Origin: Cristatella mucedo
Taxonomy: Eukaryota; Bryozoa; Phylactolaemata; Cristatellidae
DNA: 64,000 nt
Direction: 5' to 3'
Assembly: GCA_009760855.2 (NCBI GenBank)
Contig: WPIO01000033.1
Location: 216,001 to 280,000 of the forward strand
Part shown: positions 1-12,274 of the stretch, one piece after another
How positions within the stretch are numbered: the stretch's first letter is position 1
How the letters are laid out: each line of letters opens with the position of its first letter
The notes under the pieces: model-generated
The model's input: only the letters and a program-made list of their open reading frames with translations
What the model was told of the DNA's origin: nothing
The model's database searches: none
Translations under genes and position numbers: made by a program

Positions 1-37
1 CCACAATGGTGCGCACGAGCCTCTACACTAACCCCGG

Positions 38-80
38 CAGCCAGGCTTGTCGTGAACGTGGCAGTCACCACCTTACACCA
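38..80 (+). repeat. short LINE-A fragment
   Basis: About 40 bases resemble the part of the LINE-A reverse transcriptase region that reads CAGCTAGGCTTGTCTGTCG at 3700-3720, including the following GTGAGCGTCGCAGTTGCC stretch. The match is short and diverged and no frame is kept. Confidence 0.3.
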
Positions 81-2937
81 CTGTGTGATTCTGCCTCTGT
101 GAGACCATCTGTATAAAGGCACCTGTGTGAACACATATCGTCCTGTTTATTTTGCATAAGATAATGCAAGTGCTATAAAGGCTCACAACCTAAAGTTAAA
201 AAATAGACGTCCAGCTAGATGAGCAGTTTAATAACTGCCTGCACACTAAATAATTTTAGTATAGATACTTAAATGGATAAGGAAGAATTGATTGCAGTCT
301 ATCGGCAGCTCACCACTACTATACTAGCCATATAACCAATACAATTTACAGCAACGTGACACATCGTTTTGTGACTGCCAGTTTGCAAAATGAATCAAAA
401 ATGGCGAAAATGCCAAAGATGTGCATCTAACGCTGCCACCAATTTTTCATTGTACACACAATTCTAGTATTCGTATCCACCAAGAAGCTTCCTTGCTGCA
501 TGCTGACAGCGATGACAAGGCTGGCGTTGTAGGTGGCAATCACTTTCAGATCGCTAGCCACTCATTTATTATAATTACAAGCTTGGCTTGAAATTACTTA
601 TATCAAATTTTAAGAAGTCTCCGTGAGCCTGAGTACACTGTCTAATGCACAGATTGTCACCCGTCTATAAGCTGATCTCATTGGCCGCCAAATGGCTAAT
701 AGATGCTGTTAGCAAATCCGTGTAAGTACAACATGTAACTCAGTTGGGGCCGTTAGACCTAAATTGACGCTATAAAGATAACTCGTACAGTGCTTTTATT
801 CCAAGCTCGAATTTCCCTTCGGCCTTTAGGCGAGTGCATTTATCACAAAACTGCCACCAGATTGTTAGAAATTTTAAATCTCATTTCATGCTCTTCAGGC
901 TGCTAAATAGTGACGATCTGTGGTTAATAGCTGCAAGAGAACCCAGTTTTGGATTATTTTCATGCTAAAGGTAAGAGCCACGACAAATGAAAATTTACAG
1001 AGCACAACTACAGTACATATTAGATATCCACTCAGTGGTTTCTCACCGACCGGAAGTAGCTACAAATTTCTCAGCTGGTAACGGTAGCAGCTATATCAAT
1101 CTCCACATAAAGAATATCGTCGTCGACGTTTTCGGCTCCTTTTGTCCCGTGCAAATGGGTTTTTATAAATAAAATAGCCTTGCAGATGCATCCTAGGCAA
1201 ATTCAGACTACAACAGCACAATGGAGATGAAATGTGTTGACATTCTTTTATTTCTTAACCGTCTCCACGTCTATGCTTCAGTTAAGCCAGTTAAGTGGAT
1301 GCTACTTCATTTTTACTAGCTCCACGTCTGGAAAGTTTTTTACGTAGAGCCTGGGTGCAAGTTTGATTTTGACAGCAATCGACTTTGAGTGAAAGCTGTT
1401 CCGTTTAACCTCTGCTCCCAGAAATGGTAATTTACAATGACTATTGAGGGATATTTATTCTAAAAAATCCCCCAATTACATAACAACAGCAAATAACCTA
1501 TGTCTGTAAGAGAATTCCTCTGCCCCATATCATGCCCTACTTAATTACGCAGGTGGTTCATGTCTTGTTTCCTACTCGAATGGATGGGGCCCCGTACCCC
1601 TGTCAACCCCTCGCTACCGAACAGGATGCATATAGGCGCGGTTAGGAATATTTATGTGTAAATAAAATGTCAAAATTGAGGAATTAACCTGAAATTTTAA
1701 AACCTCAGTCTCATTTTAGTATTATGCTTTGAAGAAGATAAACACGAGGGCTTTATTAGTAAAAAAAAAAAAGAAAGTGTGTGTGCTAACGGCCTACCTA
1801 GGATTGCACTCCACTTTCTAGGTCACCCGGCTTGAACTGGTGTGGTTTCAGCATGCCGAAAGCTTAAGACCAAAGCAAACTTCACCATCTTCTTTTAGTT
1901 CCTCTACGAACAGAGCCGGTGCAGTAGGAAGATTTTTTACATACTTTAAATGAGGGAAGATTGAGTTACATATGATCCAACTATGGACAGAAGGTGGCTT
2001 CATGAACAAGAGCCTTCCTTGACCGCCAGATCGACATGTCGAAAATCTAGGACGCTCCGCGACATGGTGGCCAGCTAGACCTACAGGCTATCGTTGCAGT
2101 GTTGACTGACGATGAAGATTTTTCTTTGGAACGTCGTGTATGCAACGTTACTTCCTTGCTGAAGAAAGCTCAAGTCTGCTACCGGTAAAACTACACGCCC
2201 AATAGACACCTGATGATAGGTGCTCGTCTATGCAGACAGGCGAAAGACTGTGTCAACTTTTCGGCAGCTACAAACAAATTTTGTGTTGATTACTTGAAGA
2301 AAATGTGAGAAAGGCAGAGGCGGATGCCACTATCTCGCTGTAAAATACGATGGTGGCAGAATCAAAGGTCAGGGCTTTGTTTTCTGGTGCATATTAAAGC
2401 ACTGCTTTGAATTCCTGCCCCTAAGGACCAGAACGCTTGCACCAACTGCAAACCATCTTACCTGAAAGAAGAAATCAATTAATCACGATAGCTCTTAGCA
2501 GTGAATAAACTCAGATATTCATGATAATTCAGGATCGTGAATTAATTTAGTAAGAGTTCTGACACTTTTTATATTGGGCATTTTATCGTCTATTAGGGCG
2601 AAGTTGTTTTTTCAAAGAAGGCAGCCATGTAACCCTTCATAATCATCACAGCAAGTATAGTACTATGTATGGAACAGTTTCATTAATCCTCAAAAACTTG
2701 TGACACAGTGACCTAAGCAGTAGTATTCGCTGTGAGTTTCATCACAGAAAATAATTCTGAAATTGTTGGTTCTTACTGAAATCTTGCTAAATAAGTGTAA
2801 GTTACTTATCTTCAAATATGAACAAATTTACCTTTCTTTTTTTAATTGTTATCAACGTAGAGACAGAAAGAAATAGCAAGTGTATCAGAAACGAGGCTAA
2901 AAAGCAGGTTTGTAATTTCACGCAACTGGATGCGTTC
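81..2937. other. no gene recognised
   Basis: No frame with recognisable protein content and no convincing exon was found on either strand. The longest open frame starting with ATG is 61 codons at 987-1172 and looks like chance. There is a short A-run at 1761-1773. The sequence reads as unannotatable intergenic or intronic DNA. Confidence 0.5.
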
Positions 2938-2945
2938 TGTTTGTT

Positions 2946-4081
2946 ATGCTCGATCTTTCGGCAGCTTTTGATACCGTCGATCACAAAGTTCTTCTAGAGC
3001 GCCTCTCATCTCACCTGGGCATCACTGGCACTGCTCTGCAGTGGTTCAGGTCCTATCTCAGTGGGAGACTCCAAAGTATTGACGTGAATGGACAAAGATC
3101 ATCTGAGGTACCTCTGAAATATGGAGTACCTCAGGGCTCCGTGCTAGGTCCGGTTCTTTTCATGATGTATACTCTCCCTCTTGCTGATGTGATTGCCAAG
3201 CACAATCTAGGCTTTCACTTCTATGCGGATGACACTCAGTTATACCTTTGCTTTGATCCCTCCCAGCCTTCGAGCACCTCAAATTCTCTACACTCACTAG
3301 CTGCATGCATTGATGACATCCGCACATGGATGGCAGCAAATTTTCTAAAACTTAACGATGATAAAACTAACTTACTACTTATGGGCAAACCCAGTGTGAT
3401 CCAGAGATTGGAAAGGCTGACTCTCAAAATTGGCTCTGCCAGCATATCTCCCGTTGAATCAGCTCGAGATCTAGGTGCCATATTCCAAAGCGACCTCTCG
3501 TTAGACGACCATATCAGCTCCACAGTCAACTCCGCCTATTTTCAGCTTCATAACATTGCTAAAATTTGGGCTTGTTTAGATAAAGATACCACGTCCAAGT
3601 TGGTCCATGCATTTGTGACATCCCATCTCGACTTCTGCAAATCACTGCTTACTGGCCTACATGTGCGATCAGGCGATTGCAGCTGGTGCAAAACTCTGCA
3701 GCTAGGCTTGTCTGTCGTGAGCGTCGCAGTTGCCACATTTCTCCACTTCTCGCCGACCTGCACTGGCTGCCAGTCAAGCAACGGATTGACTTCAAGGTTT
3801 TGTCGCTCACTTTTAGGTCCCTTCATTCTATGGCTCCAGCCTATCTGTCGGATATACTACCCCATCAGTCCAAGCATCGTACCACCCGCTTTTCGGAATC
3901 CAACAGTCTACAAATACCTCATACAAACCTTAAATCCTTAGGAGACCGTGCATTTAGTTCATATGCTCCCAAAGCCTGGAACTCCCTCCCGACCTGCGTC
4001 AGAACATCCCTTGACCTGACCACATTTAAAAGAAACCTAAAAACACACCTATTTAGGACAGCATGTAGTGGGTCCCTGTGA
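2946..4081 (+). pseudogene. LINE-A reverse transcriptase, frameshifted
   Basis: Reverse transcriptase of a CR1/L2-like LINE. The frame from 2946 shows LDLSAAFDTVDH, the GVPQGSVLGP block and the catalytic YADDTQLY box. The frame is lost near 3660: compared with the copy at 33310, about four bases are missing just before ATGTGCGATC. The C-terminal part continues in another frame from 3677 to the stop at 4081, with SAARLVCR, LHWLPVKQRI and AFSSYAPKAWNSLP, which are features of the post-RT region of this branch. With no endonuclease and a frameshift, it cannot be an active element. Confidence 0.85.
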
Positions 4082-4250
4082 ATCGTCCTTGATGTGCTTA
4101 TGTGTGCTGACACCGTGCATGCTGCCACTAACCACATTTGCATGCTGACCCTGTTCATGTCACCCCTAACCATATTATTCATTTCGTTTGTTTTTTCAAG
4201 CATGATTTTACTTACCATTTAATTCCATTTCACTTTACAGCAAATGTATA

Positions 4251-4285
4251 GCGCCTAGAGAGAGATTAAGTTCTCTGAGGGCGCT
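4251..4285 (+). other. LINE-A 3'-terminal hairpin
   Basis: Two nested arms: GCGCC pairs with GGCGC, and AGAGA pairs with TCTCT around TTAAGT. The same structure recurs at the end of nearly every LINE-A copy in the window and in altered form in SINE-2. In LINEs of this kind the 3' end is what the reverse transcriptase recognises; that role here is inferred from family knowledge. Confidence 0.6.
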
Positions 4286-5023
4286 TTATCACTGAATTGT
4301 TATTATCAATATTATTATTCTGCCCTATATTTTTGTTGTAATTCAAAAATTTGATTACCTATATGAAATTCTTACTTTCTTAGAATAATTGACTGTTTTC
4401 AGGCAAATTTAGATATAGTGAATAGATAAGATCGGGTGATTTAGTCGTGAGCTATAGTTTGGAAAGGCGACATTTTAGTGGGTATTTTTATTGATTCCTT
4501 TTTGTGTCATCGATCTCTTTTCCTGAGCAGGTTTGAAGCGTTAAAAATAAGCAATACACTAATTGCTTACCTGCACCAGCTTCTTATGATATCATCGAGT
4601 GGTTTAGACACAAAATCCTGCTTTCAATGGCTACCAATAGAGCTGATTAAGCTTTTTTTCCGATATCTTTTAAAACCAAAGCTTCCCATGGGCTTATTAC
4701 ATGAATCTTAAACATCCCATTCATAAATCCACGCTGGTAATGGGTGACTGTCGTTGACCTTTTGGTGAAACGACTAGTGGGTCAGCTACCAAGTAACTTA
4801 TGCAAATTGTAAATTCACCTGTAAAGCCTGAATTTCAGGGCCCGTCAATCATTTCAGTGGTACATGCACTGAATGCCACAGAGCCTATCTCGGTCAAACA
4901 TTGTTGGCCATTAGGGGTGACTAATTCCTCAGTCTTCTGTCGTGTGTATTTACTTGGCCAAGAATGGTGAACGTTGATGCAATTGAACGATAGCATTTTG
5001 ACTGCCTGTATTGGTATGCTTAC

Positions 5024-6192
5024 CCAGCTGCGGTAGAAATTTGTAGATTCCTACAAAGCCGTAGCCCAGAGCAGCGGATTGTGCATAGATATCAACGAAA
5101 ATGACTGAGGCTGAAGAGAACAGAGGCTCTACAGTTCCAGCGGTACCACGTGCCGAGTTGTGAAGCATTTTTCGAATTGCCGTCAAATACTGCGATGTGT
5201 CTCGCTTGCAGCTGCAATTGATGTGGTTATATTTTGTTAACTTTGCGACAGAGCCGTATTCAATGCATAACATCTCCATCACTCAAGACATGACATATGA
5301 TCTCTACGGATAAACTCTCTAAACCTGGAAAATTGTTACGACACTAGTGTACTTGTGCCTAATAAGCTGAAATTATAAGTTGTTAGAATGTTATATTAAA
5401 TAAAAATGTTATAAATATGGTATAAACCTTAAACATGCTTTCAAACCTTAAACATGCTTTGATGCATCATCAAAGAATGAAATCGCACTGCCATTTACTG
5501 AATATCCCTTAAAGGAACTGATGGCATCGCAACAACCGAATCCTGCAGACTACGTGAATCACCAGAAGAGCGATAATCTTTGTAGCACTTGTCAAAGTAG
5601 TTCAGCCAATTTTAAGCAACGCTTTTCCAAAGTTTTCACACAGACGGCTGTCATTAGCTCGGACTTTCAGACTATAGTTTTCCAACAATAGATTTATTTA
5701 CCACTTTGATTAACATTATGTATGTACGGTCCTCCTGGCACATTTATGGTTAGTATATTTAACGTGATTGCAGTCAGGTTTAGTTCATCACTTATATGAT
5801 TAGCAGTTTTAAGAAATCCTGCAGCTAAGCATGGCTATTAGATGAATGGTTGACACCACAGTCAGACCACATACTTCGAGCCGGGGCTGAATCAACACTG
5901 AATCCGAATCGAAAGCGAAGACTTATTCTTTGTCCCTCCGGCACCACGATAAGCCAGCTGCAGGTCTGCGGACGTGGGTTCCATTGCTGAGAGACGATGA
6001 AGAATGAGGCATAAAAAGAGCCTCTCAATTCACTAAGAAGACCGTTTCCACCGCATCCAGAAGATCCCCTATCTGCAAAGCAACAGGGACACAGTGTGAG
6101 TGGCTTCTCTAGTAAGCAATCCTAATAAAGCAGTGGTACACTCACCTTCGTACGAGGAAGCAGGAAGCACCAGGAGAGACTGCCCACCACAT
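5024..6192 (-). pseudogene. broken signal-peptide/CUB paralogue
   Basis: Decayed relative of the intact exons at 50620-51782. Three exons are recognisable with splice sites still in place: signal peptide 6146-6192 (47 nt against 49), CUB first half 5875-6072 (198 against 193), CUB second half 5024-5211 (188 against 191). The first exon has lost two bases, which scrambles the signal peptide and makes the first codons after the splice read AGA TAG, an immediate stop. The second exon has gained five bases near its donor. The third has lost one base and then two, which garbles the central stretch and removes the conserved Cys of the TWCGSG motif. The flanking residues WNPRPQTCSW and ALGYGFVGIY remain clear. 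Any further exons would lie left of these; none was recognised. Confidence 0.85.
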
Positions 6193-6259
6193 TATCTGAC
6201 CGTTGTAAGAAGATTGAGCTTCTTGCTATAGAGCACTCATCTTGTTAGGCTTCTTCCTC

Positions 6260-6265
6260 TTTATA
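6260..6265 (-). promoter_or_regulatory. TATA box of the CUB pseudogene
   Basis: TATAAA on the minus strand, 68 bases before the pseudogene start codon, at the position of the TATA box of the intact copy (51850-51855), with near-identical surrounding sequence. Confidence 0.5.
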
Positions 6266-7171
6266 ACGGAATGCAGAGCAGTGAAGTCGACCAAAAATGA
6301 CTCATCTTAAAGGGTTATGAAATATAGCCAGTTGCACTTTGCATCCTCGTCAGATATTACCTCGCCTACTCCCAGGTCTGAAGTTGTTCAGCAGGTTTAG
6401 CAGCTCGTAATGGGTTCAGCACGTTCTTGCCATTATTTGTACATTCCCCAGGGGCCTGCGCCTCAGGACTTAAATATATTACCAACAGCCTCAGTTCCTG
6501 GCTACCTATACGATAATAGCAACTCCCGGCCGGCTTTTGACCGAACTAATCGTCCACAGGCTGATGGCCGGTGACAGAGAGACGAACACGGACTAAGAAT
6601 TGCTACCACGTGATCCTGCCCTTTAGATGCAGAGGCAGGTATTCTGCCATATTTGTTCACCCTTCTTAGTAGCCAGTAGGAGCTCTAATGTTGACAGAGC
6701 ATTCACAGCTCGAGTAAATTGATCAGCTGAACACGAAACAATGAATGGGGCGTTTCGTTCCCAGCTAGCAGTTTACGACATACCTTAAACCGTCAGCTAG
6801 CTGAAATTCTGTGTGCAGCAGGTTTTATACATGCTCGTATGATGAATTACAAATGTGTGTCGCTAGTCTCGTGATAAGCAGCCGGAGCATCCGATTCCAC
6901 GGGAGAATCATGTAGACGGGAATCAGAGGTCAGTCGTTTCCTCTCGGTCTTGCTTAAGGGAAGGGGCAGGACTGCCACTGCCGTTCTACACATCCCTTTG
7001 CTGAAGGCTCCCCTTTAAGCACCCACTTGGATGGTTGTTAGCCCTTTCTACCTTGCTAACCAGTAACCGAGCAAAGGACATCCTGATTGTTGCACAGTTC
7101 CAGACACTTTTTCTGCGACACACCTTTCGGTAGACAGTGGCCTGATCTGTCTAAGTAGATAGGCACTACGA

Positions 7172-7310
7172 ATATAATAAGAATAATAATAGCACAGCAC
7201 CCACCGAGAACTCAATCTCTTTGGGCACTTTCCATTTGCTGCAAAGGAAGGTTAGTGGCAGCTTGCTCAATAATAATATTAGTAGGGGTGACATGCACAT
7301 GGTCAGCCAG
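7172..7310 (-). mobile_element. LINE-A 3' tail fragment
   Basis: Begins with an AAT-rich run and the reverse complement of the LINE-A tail (GAGAACTCAATCTCTTTGGG), then the TTTGCTGCAAAGG and GGGGTGACATGCACA landmarks seen in other minus-strand copies. It sits between the two parts of segmental duplication copy 1. Confidence 0.7.
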
Positions 7311-8110
7311 GCTAATGAGCGATTTCAAAAAACATTTGACACTTAGTTAACAAGCCATCCCCTACGATGTTAGGCTTTGGGAAAAAAAGGCTGGAAATAC
7401 CATTCGACAGCAGATGCATAAAATGTTTAAGGTTTCTGTTTATTAGCCTGGTGTTTAGTTTCAGCAGGGCAAGTAGCGAAATATCTTAGGCACCTAACAA
7501 TTTTTTCCCAGTCTTGGTATTTTGCCTGCAATCTTGTCAACAAAATAAACAGTGAGTACACATTAACTATGAGAAAGTATGCTCACTAATTTTCTATTAG
7601 GTTTCCTACCAAAATGAATGTGCGCAGCCGCAGAAAACTCAGATGTTGGACTAATTGAAATACCAGATACCCAGCTACCCGCTGTGTAATGAAGGGCACT
7701 GCTCATGCTGATATTGTGGCTTCTCTAAGAATACAAAGTTTGGGTCTCTGCCTCACAGAGGCATTATCTCGCTCAACCTTCAGTAGAGACCTTTTTCTGT
7801 TTTAATTGCAGACGGCGAATAAAAAATCAGGTAGTATAAATACAAAGCCCATGGTGAATCGATTGTGATTTTATCAATGAGGCGAAATATCAGTGAAAAA
7901 AGTATATCAAAGCTCGCGTATTGCTTTCGTCCGTCAATCCATCTATTTCTGTCCATGTTTACTGTATATATGGATGTTCGAAATAGACCTTACAGCACTA
8001 TTGGTGGGCGAAGCAGTGTATGATGCCACGTGCTTGATAATATCAGAAGCCGAAATAATGTGCACCCTAGGACCAAAAGCTTTCCGAGCTAGACTAAAAA
8101 ACATCTAATG

Positions 8111-9296
8111 AATAACGTTAAATTACAATTTAAAACATTTTTGCAGCAAACTAGTACGAAAGTTACCAAGGTTCCCATGATCTGCGGTAAGACTTTTAGT
8201 GAGTGGCCAACCAATAACTTTTTCAGATAGGAAGAGACTTCACCTATAATGATTGTACAATGGTATCTGCAATACATTATCATTACATGCGGCAGAAAAA
8301 TGTATGTCCATCTCAAAAAGAGAGCTGTGTTAGCAGAATCCTTTGAGCTTGCGGTCTCTTTTTGTGAGGGAAACTGCTCAGCGATGATTTCAGTAGATTC
8401 ACGCATGAAGGATGTGAGAGAAGCATGAAGGATGAATGAGGGATAGCATGAAGGATGTGAGAGAAGCATGAGCAGGCGGATGACCGATCGCAGTCCTTAA
8501 GGGATGACTGTCAAGGAATATAATCCCTAATCTTTTCTTCACACATTTGAAGAATTTGAAGAACCAATCGGCTAATGCCCTCAATAGGATCACGGGGGGG
8601 GGCATTATTGTACAAATGAATTATATTGTGAGTGGTCGGGAAAACTCTTGATATTGGGTATAAAGATTGCTTGACTATTTTTTTATTATCCACTAATCAT
8701 CACTACAATTTTAGATGAAAGTTAGCTAAAATTGATTAATATGATATGTAACAACTCGAAATTAACTCAGATGTTTAATCTGTAAGCATAATGAATGTTG
8801 ACAGAAAGAGAAAAATACTTAGCTCTGCAGGTCATAGACGGAGGAAATCAATTTCACACTTCTAAGACAACAACATATACTCTCCAGCCCCGATTATGGC
8901 AGGTCCTTACCTACTACCTTTAACAGCTGCTTTCACTCTACCCTCTACCTCCCATTATTTAATGACTCAGCAACTAATCTGACGTCCTTTTTGAGACGCG
9001 ATACGATATGCCTGGGCCACCCCATGCTCAAGGCAATCTTCTAAGACTTTGAGTGAGCTTCAGATAACTCTCAAACTTAACACCCACTTATCCTAGTGAC
9101 TTTTTAATGTTGCAACCCGAGACAAATTGCATTTTATTTTGTAGCAACGACAAGCTAAAAGAAATTCTTAGGCATTGTTCATGCTTAGTCACGACGGCTA
9201 AGTTCATAGGGTTACGTTGAATCTAAACTGAACTGAATGCCTCATTGTGGCGCACAGTATATCCTGCTCTCAATATGTTCGAGCAAGATGATTTGA
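8111..9296. other. no gene recognised; small tandem repeat inside
   Basis: Nothing codes convincingly. The minus-strand open frames around 8089-8693 include a short repeat at 8403-8471 and show no recognisable domain. Confidence 0.5.
8403..8471. repeat. short tandem repeat, 20-23-bp unit
   Basis: Three copies and a partial fourth of GCATGAAGGATG followed by a variable end (TGAGAGAA, AATGAGGGATA, TGAGAGAA). The first and third units are identical. Confidence 0.8.
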
Positions 9297-10440
9297 TGAT
9301 GTATCTCCGTCTGTAACTCCACAAAGTCACAAAGACCTTGTGAGTGTTACGCAAGAGAGTTTTGTATAGCGCACTCACAGCCTAAGCGGCTTTTGGTACG
9401 CATTCGGTAGCCAACAGACTTCCTTTCACGCAACATAGAGAAATTGGGAAGCGTAGCAGAGCCAGGAGAGTAGCCGACGTAGTGAGTAGCACAGAAATAG
9501 CAGCTCAGGACCGCTGGAAGGGATGTGCCATAGTCAGCAGTAGGAGAGTAGTTGCAGTTGCGTAAGAGTTGTGGAAGCGAGTTCCACAGTCAAGCTGGTT
9601 TGGTCTAGCGGTTAAGGTGCTAGCCCCGACTGAGGTCTGACTGAGGTCGTGGGCTTGAGCTCCAAGGCATATGTGAAGCGCCTGAATAGAGATTAAGTTA
9701 TCTTAGGGCGCTATATAAATTAATTATTATTATTATATATAGGACCTGCAGACTAAAGCTTCGCTCGCCAACTGTCTTTAAGCGGAGGAATGGGACAGCT
9801 AATCTATTGCTCTCATAGGACCTGGGGGCACGAAAAGGCTGAAACTGATGCAGCAGTTCAGCTAGGTACGAAGGAGCCAAGCCGTGGCGGGCCTTGTGGA
9901 TCAGCGTAAGAACTTTGCTTTGTATCCTTTGCTTAACCGGCAACCATCCTAGCTCTTTCAGCAAAAGAGACACGTGCTCAAACCGCTGGGACTTAAAGAC
10001 CTGCCTTGCAGCCATATTCATAGTCCGCTGTAGTGGCATAATAGCTTTATTTGGCAGCCCAGCCAAAAGGTAATTACAATAATCAAGCCGAGACAGAACT
10101 AAAGAGCTAGTTAAATCTTTTACAATCCACCGTGGGAGACATCTCCTAATCTTGGATAGGGATCGGATGTGATGGCTAGCTGTAGAGGCAGTCTTCTGAA
10201 TGAATCTTTTGAAACTGAGGCAGCTGTCGAAAGCGACAACGAAATTTCGAGCACATGGTGATGGTCGCACAATAGCATCACTTATTAGAAGAGCAAAGCC
10301 TTTTAATCCAGCCACACGCTTAGGGTGTCCTATGAGCAGCAGTTTGGTTGTATCATCATTTAATTTCAGGAAGTTTTCTGAAATCCAGGATCAAATATCG
10401 GCAAGGCAAGCATTCAGTTTCTCAGTTACCGCAGCAGATT
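9297..10440 (-). mobile_element. LINE-B copy with nested SINE
   Basis: Second CR1/L2-like family. The minus-strand frame (10315 down to about 9745) gives the C-terminal part of a reverse transcriptase polyprotein: LSRLDYCNYLLAGLP, KELGWLPVKQRIQSKVL and HGLAPSYLAELL. The 3' UTR continues to about 9297 and matches other LINE-B copies (ACCGAATGCGTACC, AAGCCGCTTAGGCTGTGAG, TTTGTGGAGTTACAGACGGAGATACATC on the minus strand). A SINE-2 at 9592-9740 interrupts it just inside the coding end. It is 5'-truncated and not functional. Confidence 0.8.
9592..9740 (+). mobile_element. SINE-2: tRNA-like head, LINE-A-like tail
   Basis: The head reads TGGTTTGGTCTAGCGGTTAAG, a good RNA polymerase III A box as in tRNA genes, followed about 35 bases on by a B-box-like stretch GGTCGTGGGCTTGAGCTCC. 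The 3' half, AAGCGCCTGAATAGAGATTAAG and on to GGGCGCTATATAAAT, mimics the LINE-A terminal hairpin, and the element ends in (ATT)n. This is the classic layout of a SINE that borrows the reverse transcriptase of a partner LINE. It is inserted into a LINE-B in the opposite orientation. Confidence 0.75.
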
Positions 10441-10450
10441 CCGACGGTTT

Positions 10451-11215
10451 GAATAATAATAATAATAATAATAATATTGCACTTGATAAAGCGCCCTCAG
10501 AGAACTTAATCTCTTTCTAGGCGCTTTACATCTGCTGCAAAGTGATACGCAATAGAATAGTAAGTAAAATCATGCTTGAAAAACAAACAAAATGAATAAC
10601 ATGGTTAGGGGTTACATGCACTGGGTCAGCATGCAAATGTGGTTAGTGGCAGCATGAACAGTGTCAGCACGCATAAGCACATCGAGGACGAATCACAAGG
10701 ACCCACTAAATGCTGTCCTAAATAGGTATGTTTTTAAGTTTCTTTTAAATGTGGTCAGGTCAGGGGATGTTCTGATGCAGGTCGGGAGGGAGTTCCAGGC
10801 TGTGGGAGCATACGAGCTAAATGCACGGTCTCCAAAGGATTTAAGGTTTGTACGAGGTATTTCTAGACTGTTGGATTCCGAAAAGCGAGTGGTACGATGC
10901 TTTGCCTGATGGGGTAGTATATCTGAAAGATAGGCTGGAGCCATTGAATGAAGAGACCTAAAAGTGAGCGACAAAACCTTGAAGTCAATCCGTTGCTTGA
11001 CTGGTAACCAGTGCAGGTCGGCGAGAAGTGGAGTAATGTGGCAACGGCGACGCTCACGACAGACAAGCCTAGCTGCAGAGTTTTGCACCAGCGGCAATCG
11101 CCTGATCGCACATGCTGGTAGGCCAGTAAGCAGTGAGTTGCAGAAGTCGAGACGAGATTTCACGAATGCATGGACCAACTTGGACGTGGTATCCTTATCT
11201 AAACAAGCCCTAATT
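10451..11215 (-). mobile_element. LINE-A copy, 5'-truncated
   Basis: On the minus strand the element ends in (ATT)n at 10451-10476, preceded by the terminal hairpin. Its open frame from 11215 to 10693 is intact and gives the RT C-terminal region (ACLDKDTTSKLVHAFV, LDFCNSLLTGLPACAIRRL, LHWLPVKQRIDFKVLSLTF, FSSYAPTAWNSLPTC, stop after FSGSL). The first 400 bases are nearly identical to the copy at 13333-13722. Sequence upstream of 11215 no longer matches LINE-A, which marks the truncation point. Confidence 0.85.
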
Positions 11216-11899
11216 GAATGACAAATACAACGAAGCAAGCAGCTGATAGCCAGCTTGCATTCTGCAAATCTTCTCAGATCAACTTGAGTGCAGCGACACA
11301 TGAATGCAGACTCAAAGATTACTCAAATAATATCTGCAAATTGCTAAGGAAGAATCGGTCAAACAACATATCCGTATGAATGCAATTGACTTCGCATACT
11401 TAAAATTATTTTTGGCTGCTCTCTGACGCCACCCTATTAGAGACACCAGGCTCGTCATGGAAACTGCTCAATCCCTGTTGACTAGTCGTTCGGGAGTACA
11501 TTAGTCACATGACAGCAGGACCGTAAGCTGAGCATCCGACTAGCCTGTGATGCCTACGGAATCTAGACCAACGTAAAAACTAATAATAACCTTAAATAAA
11601 CTCCTAAAACGCTAAGAAACCTAGGAGTGCAAAAGTTTGCGAACTTGGTATAGAGTATTCACGATTAAGCGCTTTCACGCCTAACGAATTATGCTCAGTA
11701 TGCTCAACAAAAAGGGTGAAAATTCAGTTCAATATGTTCAGTTCGATCGGTCATTTTTGTGCTCTTAATCCTTTTTGGGTTAACGATCTGCTTTTCGTGT
11801 TTAGCACTTTATTGTACCTTTGGTCATGATAATAGACAAACGCGTCAGTTCCGGTACTACATATTGCCAGATTCTAAGCAAACATTGTAAAGTGATTTG

Positions 11900-12200
11900 C
11901 ATGTGTTTAGCACTCACTTTTAGTTCCATTCATTCTTTTGCTCCGGCTTACCTATCAAATCTACTCATCCTCCAGGCTAAGCATCGTACCGCCGACTTAT
12001 CTTTCTCTATTAGTTCAGCTACATCTCGTGCTTACTTCAAATTTGTTGGTTACTATGCCTTTAGCTCGCATGGACCCAAATCCTGGAACTCACTCTGACT
12101 GGCGTCACGACATTCCCAGACTTATTGAACGTAAAGCACCTAGAAAGAGATTGAATTCTCTGAGGGTACTTTATCAAGTGTATTATTATTATTACCAGCT
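11900..12200 (+). mobile_element. LINE-A 3' fragment
   Basis: Diverged RT C-terminal region (SSIHSFAPAYLSNLL, FSSHGPKSWNSL) followed by the tail hairpin at 12137-12170 and (ATT)n. Most of the usual 3' UTR between stop and hairpin is deleted. Confidence 0.75.
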
Positions 12201-12274
12201 AAAAATCCATATGTATTGACCAAGACATTTTGTAGTTCTGTGCGTTTTTTCTGTGTGTTCTCATGCTTGCTGAA

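Larger units (their letters stand above)
2938..4320 (+). mobile_element. LINE-A copy, CR1/L2-like, 5'-truncated
   Basis: A 5'-truncated non-LTR retrotransposon copy that starts inside the reverse transcriptase domain and runs through its own 3' end. The tail is the LINE-A signature: a hairpin at 4251-4285 (GCGCC arm pairing with GGCGC, inner arm AGAGA pairing with TCTCT) followed by ATT-rich sequence. The element class is recognised from the RT and C-terminal region typical of the CR1/L2 branch of the jockey group. It is among the better preserved copies but is inactive because the 5' part is missing and the frame is broken. Confidence 0.85.
4478..8110. repeat. segmental duplication, copy 1
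   Basis: Diverged direct duplication of the segment at 50130-52830 (matching 4478-7180) and 58110-58815 (matching 7380-8110). Matching landmarks include the TGGGTGAC/TGGGTAAC stretch near 4740 and 50376, all three signal-peptide/CUB exons with their splice sites, the TATA box, and AAGTATGCTCACTAATTTTC at 7585 and 58234. In copy 1 the two parts are separated only by a LINE-A tail at about 7172-7310; in copy 2 they lie 5.3 kb apart. Confidence 0.75.
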
